Positions 38,832 to 47,002 of a stretch of DNA of 47,002 nt are shown here, piece by piece. Source of the stretch: a virus. The position numbers and the translations under genes were made by a program. Location: positions 1 to 47,002 of IMG/VR virus record IMGVR_UViG_3300031566_000076. One strand, 5' to 3'. The notes beneath the pieces are model-generated. The model was not told where the DNA came from, made no database searches, and saw only the letters and a program-made list of their open reading frames with translations. The number at the start of each line of letters is the position of its first letter. Positions within the stretch are counted from its first letter, which is position 1.

Positions 38832-40072
38832 GATTTTTTCTCCTCATCTTTAAGGTTCATTGACGTCAATACAGCCTTTTTAAAATCAGCAGCCTCTATT
38901 TCTTTAGCTGTTTTTTCTTCTCTGGGAGGTTTCTGAGTATCAATTTGATCATCTTTAATGTCTGATTTCTGAGCAGAAATCATCATTTTTTTTGTCATTT
39001 CTGCCATGAATTTATTTGTAATTCCATGACCTTCTGTAATTTGTTTTTTAACTGATTCTGCATCAATTTCAACAAATTCCAAAAACGCTTCAATCCTGTC
39101 TTTTTCAGAACTTATTCCGGCTTTTTTGCCATCATCATAAATTTGATTATATAATTCAGGATTTTGTACTTTAAATTCTTCTTTTGTCATTTTTTTAGTT
39201 GTTATTTGTTCAATATTTATTTCTGCTTTAACACCACCTCGTGTTTGTAATTCCAATTCACTACCTCGTGAATCAAAATCAGCGAAAGCAATTAATTTTT
39301 CACTCATCGCAACGATCTGCCTAGGCTCTAATCTTACAATGCTGTTAATTAAGCCTATTTTTTTTGCCTGTTTTGCATCTAAATCTATGTCAATTCTTTT
39401 CTCAGAATCAAACATTTCATCAATTGAGATTCCAGTAACTTCCTTAAATGTTTCTGCATCTATTTTTTTTATCATTTTAGCTCTTAAATCTTTATTTATC
39501 TTTTCCAAAAGAGCTTTATCATTATCATTATCAATATAGCCATCCGCCCTGTGAAACCTGAATGTAGAAACATCCAAAGCTTCAACATAATCCATAAATA
39601 ATAACATATAGGCCACCATGCTGTCTGCACTTCCAAAAACTTTAGCATTATTTTTACCTGTTCTTTGGTTCAGTGCGCCAAGCATACTGTACCCCCCCCA
39701 AACAGAACCGCCCGGGCTGTTAATCCAAAATTCCTGATCTTCACTTTCATCTATTTCTAATAATTTTTCAACAAAAATTTCTGCTGTTGATGAATAAATT
39801 GGTGTAAATAATAATAATGGCCTCATGCTTTTAGGTTTTGCTGGTTCAAATGATAGATATTTTATATTATGATCTTTTAACCATTTCTTAGTTTCTTCGA
39901 CTGTAAATTTTTTGGCATCAAAACGATATGCCTGTGTAGTCATTGTAGTTTCTCCTTTTAATCTTCCAATGATAATATCAATACCACTTGAAATATTTTT
40001 TCGTCTAAAAGAATCTTGTTGAAATTTAGATGGTTCAACTATTCGTGCTGCATGTTCGTTTTCGTAAGGCAT
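38828..40072 (-). CDS. capsid maturation protease, ClpP/S14-like, with scaffold-like tail, 414 aa
   Basis: Residues about 75-240 form a ClpP-like serine protease: INSPGGSVWGGYSMLGAL (about 117-134), nucleophile region GSADSMVAYM (about 146-155) and FHRADGY (about 172-178) with the His. The C-terminal about 150 residues are charged and helical, suitable as scaffold, as in lambda gpC/Nu3. The N-terminal about 60 residues (HAARIVEPSKFQQDSFRRKN...) are an extra small domain seen in various phage head genes. Confidence 0.8.
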   Translation of the reverse strand: MPYENEHAARIVEPSKFQQDSFRRKNISSGIDIIIGRLKGETTMTTQAYRFDAKKFTVEETKKWLKDHNIKYLSFEPAKPKSMRPLLLFTPIYSSTAEIFVEKLLEIDESEDQEFWINSPGGSVWGGYSMLGALNQRTGKNNAKVFGSADSMVAYMLLFMDYVEALDVSTFRFHRADGYIDNDNDKALLEKINKDLRAKMIKKIDAETFKEVTGISIDEMFDSEKRIDIDLDAKQAKKIGLINSIVRLEPRQIVAMSEKLIAFADFDSRGSELELQTRGGVKAEINIEQITTKKMTKEEFKVQNPELYNQIYDDGKKAGISSEKDRIEAFLEFVEIDAESVKKQITEGHGITNKFMAEMTKKMMISAQKSDIKDDQIDTQKPPREEKTAKEIEAADFKKAVLTSMNLKDEEKKS

Positions 40073-40076
40073 AACT

Positions 40077-40367
40077 TTATTTATATAAAGTGCAATCCGA
40101 TTCCGAAATTGTCGTATCAGTATCGTATATTTTTTTTATTAAAATATTATCCCTGTGCGCTTGCTGTACCGACATAACAACAGGGGAATCAATTTCTTCA
40201 TCTGCTAAAACTACATTAATATTGCCAGTAGTTGTGTCATCAACTAAACTAAACCACGCAGGAGGACTTATGATAGTCTCTTCATCATCATCAAATACAT
40301 GGCTTATTCTTTTTGTTCCTTGAAGAACTGCATATATTTGCTTATCGCCTGTTGTTATACCACTCAT
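40077..40367 (-). CDS. small head-region protein, paralogue of 22038-22307, 96 aa
   Basis: All-beta protein starting GITTGDKQIYAVLQG. Shares the GDK-x2-YA-x2-QG, PA-x-FS, TGN-x-NVV and R-x2-LIK-x-I pattern with the 89-aa protein among the tail fibre genes. Placed between portal and protease, where minor head proteins are common. Function unknown. Confidence 0.6.
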   Translation of the reverse strand: MSGITTGDKQIYAVLQGTKRISHVFDDDEETIISPPAWFSLVDDTTTGNINVVLADEEIDSPVVMSVQQAHRDNILIKKIYDTDTTISESDCTLYK

Positions 40368-40371
40368 TTTT

Positions 40372-41967
40372 TTATGTATTAAAATTATTACCCGTTTTAA
40401 TGCTTGTAAATTTTTCGGCTAAATCATATTCCTCGCTAACCTGATTTATAATTTGATCATAATCGCCCGTATTTAAATTTTCCATAGATTGTTCAATCGA
40501 ACTCAATGGAATATTTTCTAATGCCTTCCCTAATTTCAAACGCTCGGCAGCCACCTCTTTTACCGGGTCAATATGAGGAACTGTCGATCCTATAAATCTG
40601 CAATTTCTGTATGATTCAAGAATCATATGATTTTTTTCCTGAATCGCTTGTAAATATCCGGGAGCCTGTATCGTCAAATTTAAAATTGCAATATCTAACC
40701 AGAAATCAAAAAACGGTTTGTAAAATTGGCGTTTAAGAATTATCTCCCTATCTACCATTATTTTATATTCCCAACTTTTAATGGCTGCCCTGCTTCCAGA
40801 ATATGCACCACCAAATTTATCCATCGCAACTTCTGGAGGAATTCCTAAAGTTGCATAAACCATATCTATATTTATGCTAAAATAATCCCTAAAATTACTA
40901 TCTGAACTACCGGCATGACGTTTAAATTCAGCTCCAAGTGGCATGTTGTAAGTTTGTTTAGCTGTGCTTTGTGCTATTTTTGTAGCTTTTGCTTCTGCAA
41001 CATCGGTCGCTGTTTCAGGAGCAACTCCTTTTCCTTTTCCAAAAGATGTAGCAATATTTTGAACTAACGGATTTTCACCATCTGAAAACTGCTTGTGTTC
41101 AATAGTATAAGGAATCTTTGCATTTTCCTCCGCCGCTTTTAATGTTGCATCCTTATATCTATCCATATTTGAAGCCGTCTCTAAAACAGCAGTTAATAGA
41201 GACATTCCACGAACATCTGATTTTTTATGCTTTAAACCATACATTAACCAAGCTTGGCGTTTGCCTGATTTGCTTCCGTATGCTAAAATTTTTTTGTATG
41301 TAAAATCTTGTTGTGCTATATAATAAGCAACGTGCGCTCCGGTTTTATCAATTTCAATTCCTTGTTTAATTATATTGTCTCTTTTTGTTGCTTCATTAAT
41401 ATAATTTGACATCAAAGGTGTTTGAATATTTTTACCATCTATCGTTTCAATAGAAGTTCGTAATCCATCATATCTCGAAATACAAAGAATGTCTCCAGCC
41501 AATAATGCATTTTTTAAACTTTCAACCGCTTCATCATGCAGATTATATTCTTTCGAATAAACTGATTGTTTTGTATTTGCATATAACCTAAACTGGCTTT
41601 CAACATTTTCGATATATTCTTTTAAAATTTGTTGATCAATATCAACTTTATATCTTTTTAATACTGACAAAATTGGATTTGATTGAAGTTTCAAACCACT
41701 ACCTACAATCCATAAGCAATATTTGCGAATGGCATTCTGAACAATGTCGCTCATTATATAAGCTTCCCATGCTCGCATTCGGAGGGAATAATAATCTAAT
41801 TTAAAATCTAAAGGATTACCAAGTTCGTAAGGAGTTTTTTCGCCATTAAAAGTTATTGGGGTGAGATTTAATCCAGACCACGATTCGTTAAATACAAAAG
41901 CCTTCGGCTCTAGTTTAATTTCAGATTTAATATTTTTTCTGAATATTTCAAATCCCAATAACTTCAT
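40372..41967 (-). CDS. portal protein, lambda gpB family, 531 aa
   Basis: Lambda-type portal: LRMRAWEAYIMSDIVQNAIRKYCLWIVGSGLKLQ (N-terminal helices and wing), MLLTAV-type MSLLTAVLETASNMDRYKDATLKAAEENAKI (stem), YSGSRAAIKSWEYKIMVDREIILKRQFYKPFFDFWL (C-terminal crown). I start at the ATG 41965-41967, which overlaps the upstream stop (ATGA) and follows GGAGGGG, rather than a TTG five codons earlier. It forms the dodecameric DNA gate. Confidence 0.9.
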   Translation of the reverse strand: MKLLGFEIFRKNIKSEIKLEPKAFVFNESWSGLNLTPITFNGEKTPYELGNPLDFKLDYYSLRMRAWEAYIMSDIVQNAIRKYCLWIVGSGLKLQSNPILSVLKRYKVDIDQQILKEYIENVESQFRLYANTKQSVYSKEYNLHDEAVESLKNALLAGDILCISRYDGLRTSIETIDGKNIQTPLMSNYINEATKRDNIIKQGIEIDKTGAHVAYYIAQQDFTYKKILAYGSKSGKRQAWLMYGLKHKKSDVRGMSLLTAVLETASNMDRYKDATLKAAEENAKIPYTIEHKQFSDGENPLVQNIATSFGKGKGVAPETATDVAEAKATKIAQSTAKQTYNMPLGAEFKRHAGSSDSNFRDYFSINIDMVYATLGIPPEVAMDKFGGAYSGSRAAIKSWEYKIMVDREIILKRQFYKPFFDFWLDIAILNLTIQAPGYLQAIQEKNHMILESYRNCRFIGSTVPHIDPVKEVAAERLKLGKALENIPLSSIEQSMENLNTGDYDQIINQVSEEYDLAEKFTSIKTGNNFNT

Positions 41968-42257
41968 ATTAATCCCCTCCAAGGTCTCAACACAACTGAG
42001 CGACCATTTAATTTGTTTAGAATTTTATTTCTGAGCATCATAAAACGATCTATCGCATTTGCAACTGAAACAACGTCCCTGTATTGTGTATTTATCTGAA
42101 CCTGACCATCGTTTATTGAATAACTTGAGACATCAGAATTGCCAGCACCAACATTCAACATTTGTAATTCTAAGGCATCAATAATTTGATTATAACGTTC
42201 TAATTTTTCTTCGAGCGTAGTTGATGATTCAATGTATAACTTTTCAGTTAATGCCAT
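41964..42257 (-). CDS. small head-tail joining protein, gpW-like, 97 aa
   Basis: Helical N-terminal half (TTLEEKLERYNQIIDALELQ) and small beta hairpin. It occupies the lambda W slot between terminase and portal. First gene of the head operon downstream of promoter 42279-42309, whose -7 box overlaps the palindrome 42267-42283. Confidence 0.65.
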   Translation of the reverse strand: MALTEKLYIESSTTLEEKLERYNQIIDALELQMLNVGAGNSDVSSYSINDGQVQINTQYRDVVSVANAIDRFMMLRNKILNKLNGRSVVLRPWRGLI

Positions 42258-42266
42258 TTGAAATTA

Positions 42267-42283
42267 ATTTGTATAATACAAAT
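42267..42283. promoter_or_regulatory. 17-bp palindromic operator of the head operon
   Basis: ATTTGTATAATACAAAT: eight bases on each side of one central A match perfectly. It covers the region just downstream of, and part of, the minus-strand -7 box, so a bound protein would block head-gene transcription. Confidence 0.6.
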
Positions 42284-42309
42284 CTAATTAAGAAAAAAGT
42301 TGTTTAAAA
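42279..42309 (-). promoter_or_regulatory. head operon promoter
   Basis: On the minus strand TTTT (42309-42306), exactly 19 bases, TAGATTTG (42286-42279), a full TAnnTTTG match. It lies 22 bases before the gpW-like start and faces away from the plus-strand HTH gene. Confidence 0.65.
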
Positions 42310-42367
42310 GTTTTTTGATTTTATCGTATACTTTTACCTTAGTTTGAAATTAATTGTTTATTTTTAC

Positions 42368-42646
42368 ATGATGATGAGTGAAAAACTAGATAAGATATTT
42401 GGATATATTTCTAAAACAAATTTATCTGATATCTTAGGAATTAAGAGCAGAAATACTTTGTATAAAAAAATACAATCAAGCGATTGGAATAATCTTGAAA
42501 TAAAAGCTATTAATTATATTTATAAAACTATTATTGAATGTCCTTTAAAGATCGATAAGATAAAATTAACAAATGATGAGATTCATATAATTTGTGAGAA
42601 TAAAGTTGCTTTAGATTATATTAATATGAATATAAAATTTAAATAA
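42368..42646 (+). CDS. HTH regulator embedded in the late block, 92 aa
   Basis: Reads MMMSEKLDKIFGYISKTNLSDILGIKSRNTLYKKI...: a Cro/C1-type helix-turn-helix with helices SDILGI and NTLYKKIQ (residues about 20-37). I start at the first of three ATGs (42368); a TTG eight codons upstream is less likely. A possible promoter TTTG-N21-TTAGTTTG lies at 42314-42346. It is divergent from the head operon and convergent with terminase (one base apart), so it probably binds the palindrome 42267-42283 to time head genes. Confidence 0.65.
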   Translation: MMMSEKLDKIFGYISKTNLSDILGIKSRNTLYKKIQSSDWNNLEIKAINYIYKTIIECPLKIDKIKLTNDEIHIICENKVALDYINMNIKFK

Positions 42647-44650
42647 TCAATCTATTTTAGCAATCTTCTTAATAATATTTACAAAATCAAACCAAGTTCC
42701 ATTTTTAACTCCCATCTCTTTTAATATTTTTGTTGTAATAATTTCTTTTAATGCCAAATTATAAACTGCTGTATCAAAAAAGTGATTGTGAGCAGTGATG
42801 TATTTTTTCTTCCATTTCCATCCTATCACTTCACCATCATCATTTTCTTCAATTCTTTTTTCCTCAGCTTCATATTGTTCAAAATATTTAGAAGTGTATT
42901 TTTCTCCTGTTGGTATTGGGAAATTCATAAATCCAGCGGGCTGATTTGTTCCATCTGTCCACATTAATTTTATCATTTCAGCAAGTCTATCTTTTAACGA
43001 ATCAGATTCTAATATATATAGATTTGCTCTTTCACGTGCAGGTTTAAAAAAAGCTAAATCTTTATTATATTTAACATACTTATCATCCTGTTTCCCTTTT
43101 AATCCAATTATTAATCCCGGATGTTGATCAATAAATCCATAAGCATAATGAGTATAATAACCAGTATCTATTCCTGTTATTATTATTTTTCTTTCGCCAT
43201 CGTCATCTGTATAATAAGTTTTAGAAATTATTTCATTAAATAAATAATCCCAAACATTATTGGGGTGTTCGTTTCTATAAGTCCACATCGGACGGTCCGT
43301 ATTCGATTTCGGTTGATACGTCCCTATGCTTCCTTGATCAATTGAATAAATAGAGCCATTTTCAGACCATGCAAAAATATCATAATCAAGTCGTGCATCA
43401 TCAATAATCCCATTTAAATCACATGCGCAAGTCAATAATATTATATTTCCATTGCCATCTTTTTTACTCAAATTATTTGGAACTATTCCTGTTTCATATT
43501 TTCTTGAATTTTTTATTAGTCTATTTTTTTTTATACTTTGAATAGATTCCTCCCACGGAAAACCCTCAACTTGATTTCGAAATACTTTTCTTTTAGATTT
43601 ACTTTCATTACCATCTTTCCATATATCAATCCATTTATATGCATAATCAGTCCAATTATACATATGAGGAGCAGATGGAAAGCAAGGAATATGATAACTG
43701 TAATATCCTTCCCTAATAGATTCGGCTGTTGGGATCCATTTTCCTACAAGATTAATATCATATTTGTTTTTTTCTTTAAAAAAACCCCCGCATTCTTGAC
43801 ATATATAACCAACACTTGATTCAATTAATTTTCCTGCACCATCTTTTTCAAAATAAATTCCAATTGTTTCTCCATCTTTTTGTTTATTCCAAAGTATTTC
43901 AATATAAGTTCCACATTTTGGGCAAGGAACATGCCATTTCCTTTGATCTCCCATCAAGTATACTTTTTCAATATTCGACGGTCGTGTTTCAGGAGTTGAG
44001 ATATAATATTGTTTCATTGATTTTGCAGCCGTGCTAAATCGTTGCTGTATTAATTCAAATAAACTTCCCTGTTCCTTGTCAATTATCGGTGCAGCATCCC
44101 AATCATCAAAAAAACCATATTTAATTGATCTTTGGCGTGCTAATTTGTCAATTGAATTCAATCCGCCAGCATACAAACGTCCGCCAGCATATTCTTTATA
44201 TTTAGAAGTATCACCGGTTCTCTGATTTCTTTTTCGAATTGTATTTGGGCGTATGAGATGTTGAATATTGCAGCTGTGCAAACCTTGGTCTAATCTTCCT
44301 TCTATTATTTCTTTTGATAAATCATCATTTGCAGAAAGAAACAAACAATTGCCAGGATTGTTAGCAATCATCCATAAAATGCCATTAATAATCACCCCTT
44401 CAGTAAATCCTATTTGTGCACCCTTCATTATGCCAATTACTTTTGCGGGATGATAGGAGGAAAGTGTATCGACGATTTCTCTTAAATATGGAGTGAGATT
44501 GTACTTGAATTTTCCTGTTATCGTTGACACTTCACTTGTAAGTGTACGATAGCGTTCAGCATATTGGGAGGGGCTTAAGAGCATTCTATCTGTTTTGATA
44601 GAATTAAATAATTTGATCAATTTATTTATTAATTCTTGATCTGAAATCAT
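42647..44650 (-). CDS. terminase large subunit, lambda gpA family, 667 aa
   Basis: gpA-type (GpA/TerL) terminase: N-terminal LSPSQYAERYRTLTSEVST, ATPase Walker-like region (KVIGIMKGAQIGFTEGVI, about 74-91), DDWDAAP (about 185-191; Walker B-like acidic residues), and the zinc-site segment CPKCGTYIEIL...CQECGGFF (about 242-290) typical of gpA. The nuclease domain is in the C-terminal half. It cuts and packages concatemeric DNA. Four-base overlap with the small subunit. Confidence 0.9.
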   Translation of the reverse strand: MISDQELINKLIKLFNSIKTDRMLLSPSQYAERYRTLTSEVSTITGKFKYNLTPYLREIVDTLSSYHPAKVIGIMKGAQIGFTEGVIINGILWMIANNPGNCLFLSANDDLSKEIIEGRLDQGLHSCNIQHLIRPNTIRKRNQRTGDTSKYKEYAGGRLYAGGLNSIDKLARQRSIKYGFFDDWDAAPIIDKEQGSLFELIQQRFSTAAKSMKQYYISTPETRPSNIEKVYLMGDQRKWHVPCPKCGTYIEILWNKQKDGETIGIYFEKDGAGKLIESSVGYICQECGGFFKEKNKYDINLVGKWIPTAESIREGYYSYHIPCFPSAPHMYNWTDYAYKWIDIWKDGNESKSKRKVFRNQVEGFPWEESIQSIKKNRLIKNSRKYETGIVPNNLSKKDGNGNIILLTCACDLNGIIDDARLDYDIFAWSENGSIYSIDQGSIGTYQPKSNTDRPMWTYRNEHPNNVWDYLFNEIISKTYYTDDDGERKIIITGIDTGYYTHYAYGFIDQHPGLIIGLKGKQDDKYVKYNKDLAFFKPARERANLYILESDSLKDRLAEMIKLMWTDGTNQPAGFMNFPIPTGEKYTSKYFEQYEAEEKRIEENDDGEVIGWKWKKKYITAHNHFFDTAVYNLALKEIITTKILKEMGVKNGTWFDFVNIIKKIAKID

Positions 44651-45300
44651 GATCTCTCTCCTCTTGATCTAATCTCTTTGTATTCATCAACAATCCCATC
44701 AAGTCCGTTTAATAAATTTTCTTTTACTAAAGCATGTATTTCATTAACCTTATCCGTTAATTCTTTTTTCAATTCAATAAATTGATTGTGAGTTCCACCT
44801 AAACGTTCAATATAAATATTAGCCAATCCATCAATTTCCTGTAAATACGTATTTCTAAATAATTCGGATGAATATATAAAAACCATTTCAACAGCATCGA
44901 ATGGTATTAATGCACCTTCTAGTTTTTTAATTTTTAAATCATCTAATTTTATTGATTTGACTGTCTTTTTTAGTGTTGCGACTTTCTGTTTGAATTCTAC
45001 ATTTCTCAATTCATCAAAGTTTGTAGTATCTGTCGTTTCTTTTATATATGAACTTTTTAGTGATTCCTCTTTATCCTCTTCTTTTTTAACAATCTCTTTC
45101 GTAAATATTCTATTCAAATCAAATGATTTACCTGATCTCATTTGTGATTCTATCCATAATTTATTGAATGACATTTCAATATCAATTCTTTTTTCTTTTT
45201 CATTTGGAATTAATTTACCATTCTGTATAGCCATGCTTATGCTCGCATTACTAACTCCTAATGTTTTTGCCAATTGACTGTATTTTAATAAATTATTCAT
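44647..45300 (-). CDS. terminase small subunit, Nu1-like, 217 aa
   Basis: N-terminal winged helix-turn-helix YSQLAKTLGVSNASISMAIQNGKLI (about 6-30), then an acidic linker and a long helical region for oligomerisation and large-subunit binding. Length (217) is somewhat longer than lambda Nu1 (181). It recognises the packaging start and hands DNA to the large subunit immediately downstream. Confidence 0.75.
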   Translation of the reverse strand: MNNLLKYSQLAKTLGVSNASISMAIQNGKLIPNEKEKRIDIEMSFNKLWIESQMRSGKSFDLNRIFTKEIVKKEEDKEESLKSSYIKETTDTTNFDELRNVEFKQKVATLKKTVKSIKLDDLKIKKLEGALIPFDAVEMVFIYSSELFRNTYLQEIDGLANIYIERLGGTHNQFIELKKELTDKVNEIHALVKENLLNGLDGIVDEYKEIRSRGERS

Positions 45301-45309
45301 GTCGATGTA

Positions 45310-45384
45310 TTATTTTCCACAATAAACACATCCCATTTGACCAATTAAATCAGCTAATTGTTTTCGTGTTATTAAATTTGCCAC
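45310..45384 (-). CDS. possible mini-protein, 24 aa
   Basis: GTG start at 45382-45384, reading ANLITRKQLADLIGQMGCVYCGK after it and ending TAA at 45310-45312. It fills the gap between the glycosyltransferase-like and terminase small subunit genes. The CxxC end resembles zinc knuckles elsewhere in the genome, but such a short frame could be chance. Confidence 0.3.
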   Translation of the reverse strand: MANLITRKQLADLIGQMGCVYCGK

Positions 45385-45404
45385 TATTGATTCTTTTATG
45401 AAGT

Positions 45405-46352
45405 TTAATTAATATTATTAAATATTATATTTTTAAAATCATTCAGCATTTTTTCACGCAAGAAAGGTTCTTTAAATCTCCACGATTTCTGAATAGCCAA
45501 ATGTTTTTCAAAATCTTGATTGCAATATTCTATTTTATTTTTTAAGCTTTCAGAATCAATAACTATATAATCTTTTATCTGATCTTCAAAACATCCAATT
45601 TCTGATTTTTTTATTGTATTCCAGCAATTTATATCAAAAAATACGACACAATTACAAAAGCCTGCTTCATACCAACGATTCCCTAAATTATTAAATACTG
45701 TATGTGTATACTCATCTTCTATATATAGCGAATATCTAAAATTGTTTAGTGTTTCTTTTTTTTCTTCCCAACTTAGTTTTTTAATCCATTTAGGATTACA
45801 TCCAATATGCTTATATTTTTTAAAGTTTTTATCTGATGTGCTAAGATATATTTGTTCTTTTATATATTTTTGAAAATATTGCTTTCTATTTTCGCGCCAC
45901 CGACCATAATAAATACAATCATATTTTTTAGGAGTTAATTCATTTGATTGGTTTGAAATTAATAAATTAAGATTTAATTCATGAATTTTTGATACATATT
46001 TTTGTTTTTTTGATACATCTACGAAATTTTGAATTATTTCTAGTTTTTTATTTTCTTTAATAACTCCGTAATGAATGGCTGGAAACATTGATTGTTCATA
46101 TTCTCCTATCAACCAAAATATTCTACTATTAGGATTGTCTTTTATTAATTGAGAAGATTTATTGTATTCTGAAAATTGACTACCAAACCCACATATTATG
46201 CAATCATATTTTTTATTAGGTATTTTCCTTTTATCCCAAATCAAATCAGCATTTAAATAATTAGATAATATAACCATATTTCTGGCAGAAACCATGCTGG
46301 AAATATATGGATTTTGTGCATTCATTCTAATATCTAATAGAGCAATATTCAT
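45405..46352 (-). CDS. glycosyltransferase-like protein, 315 aa
   Basis: The alternating strand-helix pattern (N-terminal DCIICGFGSQF near 50, CIYYGRW near 146, YTHTVFNNLGNRWYEAGFCNCVVFFD near 219-244) resembles GT-B enzymes, where a late NRxxEAxxxG-type motif binds the sugar nucleotide; here it is NRWYEAGFCNC. It may modify phage DNA, virion or host surface sugars. It overlaps the ParB-like gene by four bases. The family call is tentative. Confidence 0.5.
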   Translation of the reverse strand: MNIALLDIRMNAQNPYISSMVSARNMVILSNYLNADLIWDKRKIPNKKYDCIICGFGSQFSEYNKSSQLIKDNPNSRIFWLIGEYEQSMFPAIHYGVIKENKKLEIIQNFVDVSKKQKYVSKIHELNLNLLISNQSNELTPKKYDCIYYGRWRENRKQYFQKYIKEQIYLSTSDKNFKKYKHIGCNPKWIKKLSWEEKKETLNNFRYSLYIEDEYTHTVFNNLGNRWYEAGFCNCVVFFDINCWNTIKKSEIGCFEDQIKDYIVIDSESLKNKIEYCNQDFEKHLAIQKSWRFKEPFLREKMLNDFKNIIFNNIN

Positions 46353-46891
46353 AATCCTGCTTTAATTAAAAAATCTTTATATGATATTTGCTTTCCGGAA
46401 ATATTTATTTTTGTTTGCAATTGTTCTAATTGCTCTATTGAATCACATTTTATAACAAAATTAACTGACTCACTAAATGATGAAACTTCTTCTATATCAT
46501 TAATATTTTTATTTCCATAATCCACATCTGAAATATCCGACAAATCTAAACCCCAATCTTCAAGTAATTCAATATCCCAATCTTCGTTTAATAATTCATA
46601 ATCCCAATTGCCGAAACTTATATTATCTGCTATAATAAATCGTTTATACTCATCCTCAGTTAAATTATCTGATTTTTTAATCCATTCATCAGGAATTTCT
46701 TCATATCCTAATTCTTGCAAAGCTCTGAATCGCATATTTCCACCTAAGATAATATTATTATTATCTACAATAATTGGGCGCAACTTCATCATTTTTGGAA
46801 ATTCTTTTATTGATTGAATAAGTTTCAAAAACTTATCATCTTTTATGAAGCGTGGATTTTTTGAATTTAATTTAATGTCAGATAATTTCAT
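46349..46891 (-). CDS. ParB/Srx-fold nuclease-like protein, 180 aa
   Basis: N-terminal half is a ParB N domain: KLSDIKLNSKNPR (about 2-14), RPIIVDNNNIILGGNMRFRALQELGYEEIP (about 38-67) with the GG-x-MR-x-RA motif, where Arg contacts the nucleotide. The C-terminal half is acidic (YELLNEDWDIELLEDWGLDL). In phages these proteins often precede terminase and DNA-modification genes. First gene after the promoter at 46923-46930. Confidence 0.75.
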   Translation of the reverse strand: MKLSDIKLNSKNPRFIKDDKFLKLIQSIKEFPKMMKLRPIIVDNNNIILGGNMRFRALQELGYEEIPDEWIKKSDNLTEDEYKRFIIADNISFGNWDYELLNEDWDIELLEDWGLDLSDISDVDYGNKNINDIEEVSSFSESVNFVIKCDSIEQLEQLQTKINISGKQISYKDFLIKAGL

Positions 46892-46922
46892 GATTCAGCA
46901 TTTGATTAACTAATTAACTTTT

Positions 46923-46930
46923 CAAAGATA
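46923..46930 (-). promoter_or_regulatory. late promoter -7 box TATCTTTG
   Basis: On the minus strand TATCTTTG is a complete match to the Bacteroidota -7 consensus, 32 bases before the ParB-like ATG. A clear TTTG 19 bases upstream is not present, so it may need an activator or be partly sigma-dependent in another way. It would start the ParB, glycosyltransferase and terminase genes. Confidence 0.55.
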
Positions 46931-47002
46931 CAAAAAATTAATCAATTTGTTAATTAAGCCAAAATCTATGTAGAAATATGAATTTTCGGACTTACGACTT
47001 AT

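Noticed and set aside
1-47002. Mu-like transposition or an integrase-based lysogeny module
   Set aside because: The tail is Mu-like, but no MuA/MuB-type transposase and no tyrosine or serine recombinase could be recognised.

Overview
The window reads as an essentially complete genome of a contractile-tailed phage (myovirus) that infects a member of the Bacteroidota. The host is inferred from four things: low GC content, starts preceded by A-rich leaders usually without Shine-Dalgarno sites, promoters of the Bacteroidota form TTTG-N19-TAnnTTTG (best copy 11557-11587), and Bacteroidota-style signal peptides on two virion-region genes. The head module is lambda-like (Nu1/gpA terminase, lambda-type portal, ClpP-like protease, gpD-like decoration protein, gpE-like capsid). 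The tail module is Mu-like (sheath, tube, G/GT chaperones with a -1 frameshift, tape measure, gp43 to gp48-type baseplate). I see no integrase, transposase or reverse transcriptase.

Layout. From 67 to 11511 the minus strand carries early and replication genes: many small unknowns, a nucleotidyltransferase, two HNH proteins, a DnaB-type helicase, an initiator-like protein containing an iteron array (probable origin), a Cro-like HTH protein, a DUF1367-like protein and an ERF annealing protein. At 11540-11587 two divergent promoters overlap through one 16-bp palindrome. From 11640 to 18533 the plus strand carries about 16 small genes separated by palindromic, integron attC-like structures: a cassette array, with its own HTH gene first and a PP-loop (PAPS reductase-like) protein as the only widely recognised enzyme. 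From 18535 to 46891 the minus strand carries lysis genes (spanin-like, holin, M15 endolysin), tail fibres including an SGNH esterase, baseplate, tail, head, terminase, a glycosyltransferase-like protein and a ParB-like protein. A plus-strand HTH gene (42368-42646) interrupts this late block. A TATCTTTG promoter at 46923-46930 starts it.

What stands out: (1) the attC-like cassette array in a phage, without an integron integrase; (2) a roughly 235-bp structured element present three times, each time directly upstream of a minus-strand start codon (8153, 19376, 29329); (3) a 42-nt tRNA-like fold with only acceptor stem and T arm; (4) 11-bp iterons plus an AT-rich repeat inside the initiator gene; (5) a textbook slippery site in the tail chaperone gene; (6) a beta-propeller fused to a Mu gp48-like baseplate protein. 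The two window ends carry nearly the same 12-mer and both lie in intergenic DNA, so the molecule may be circular or circularly permuted.
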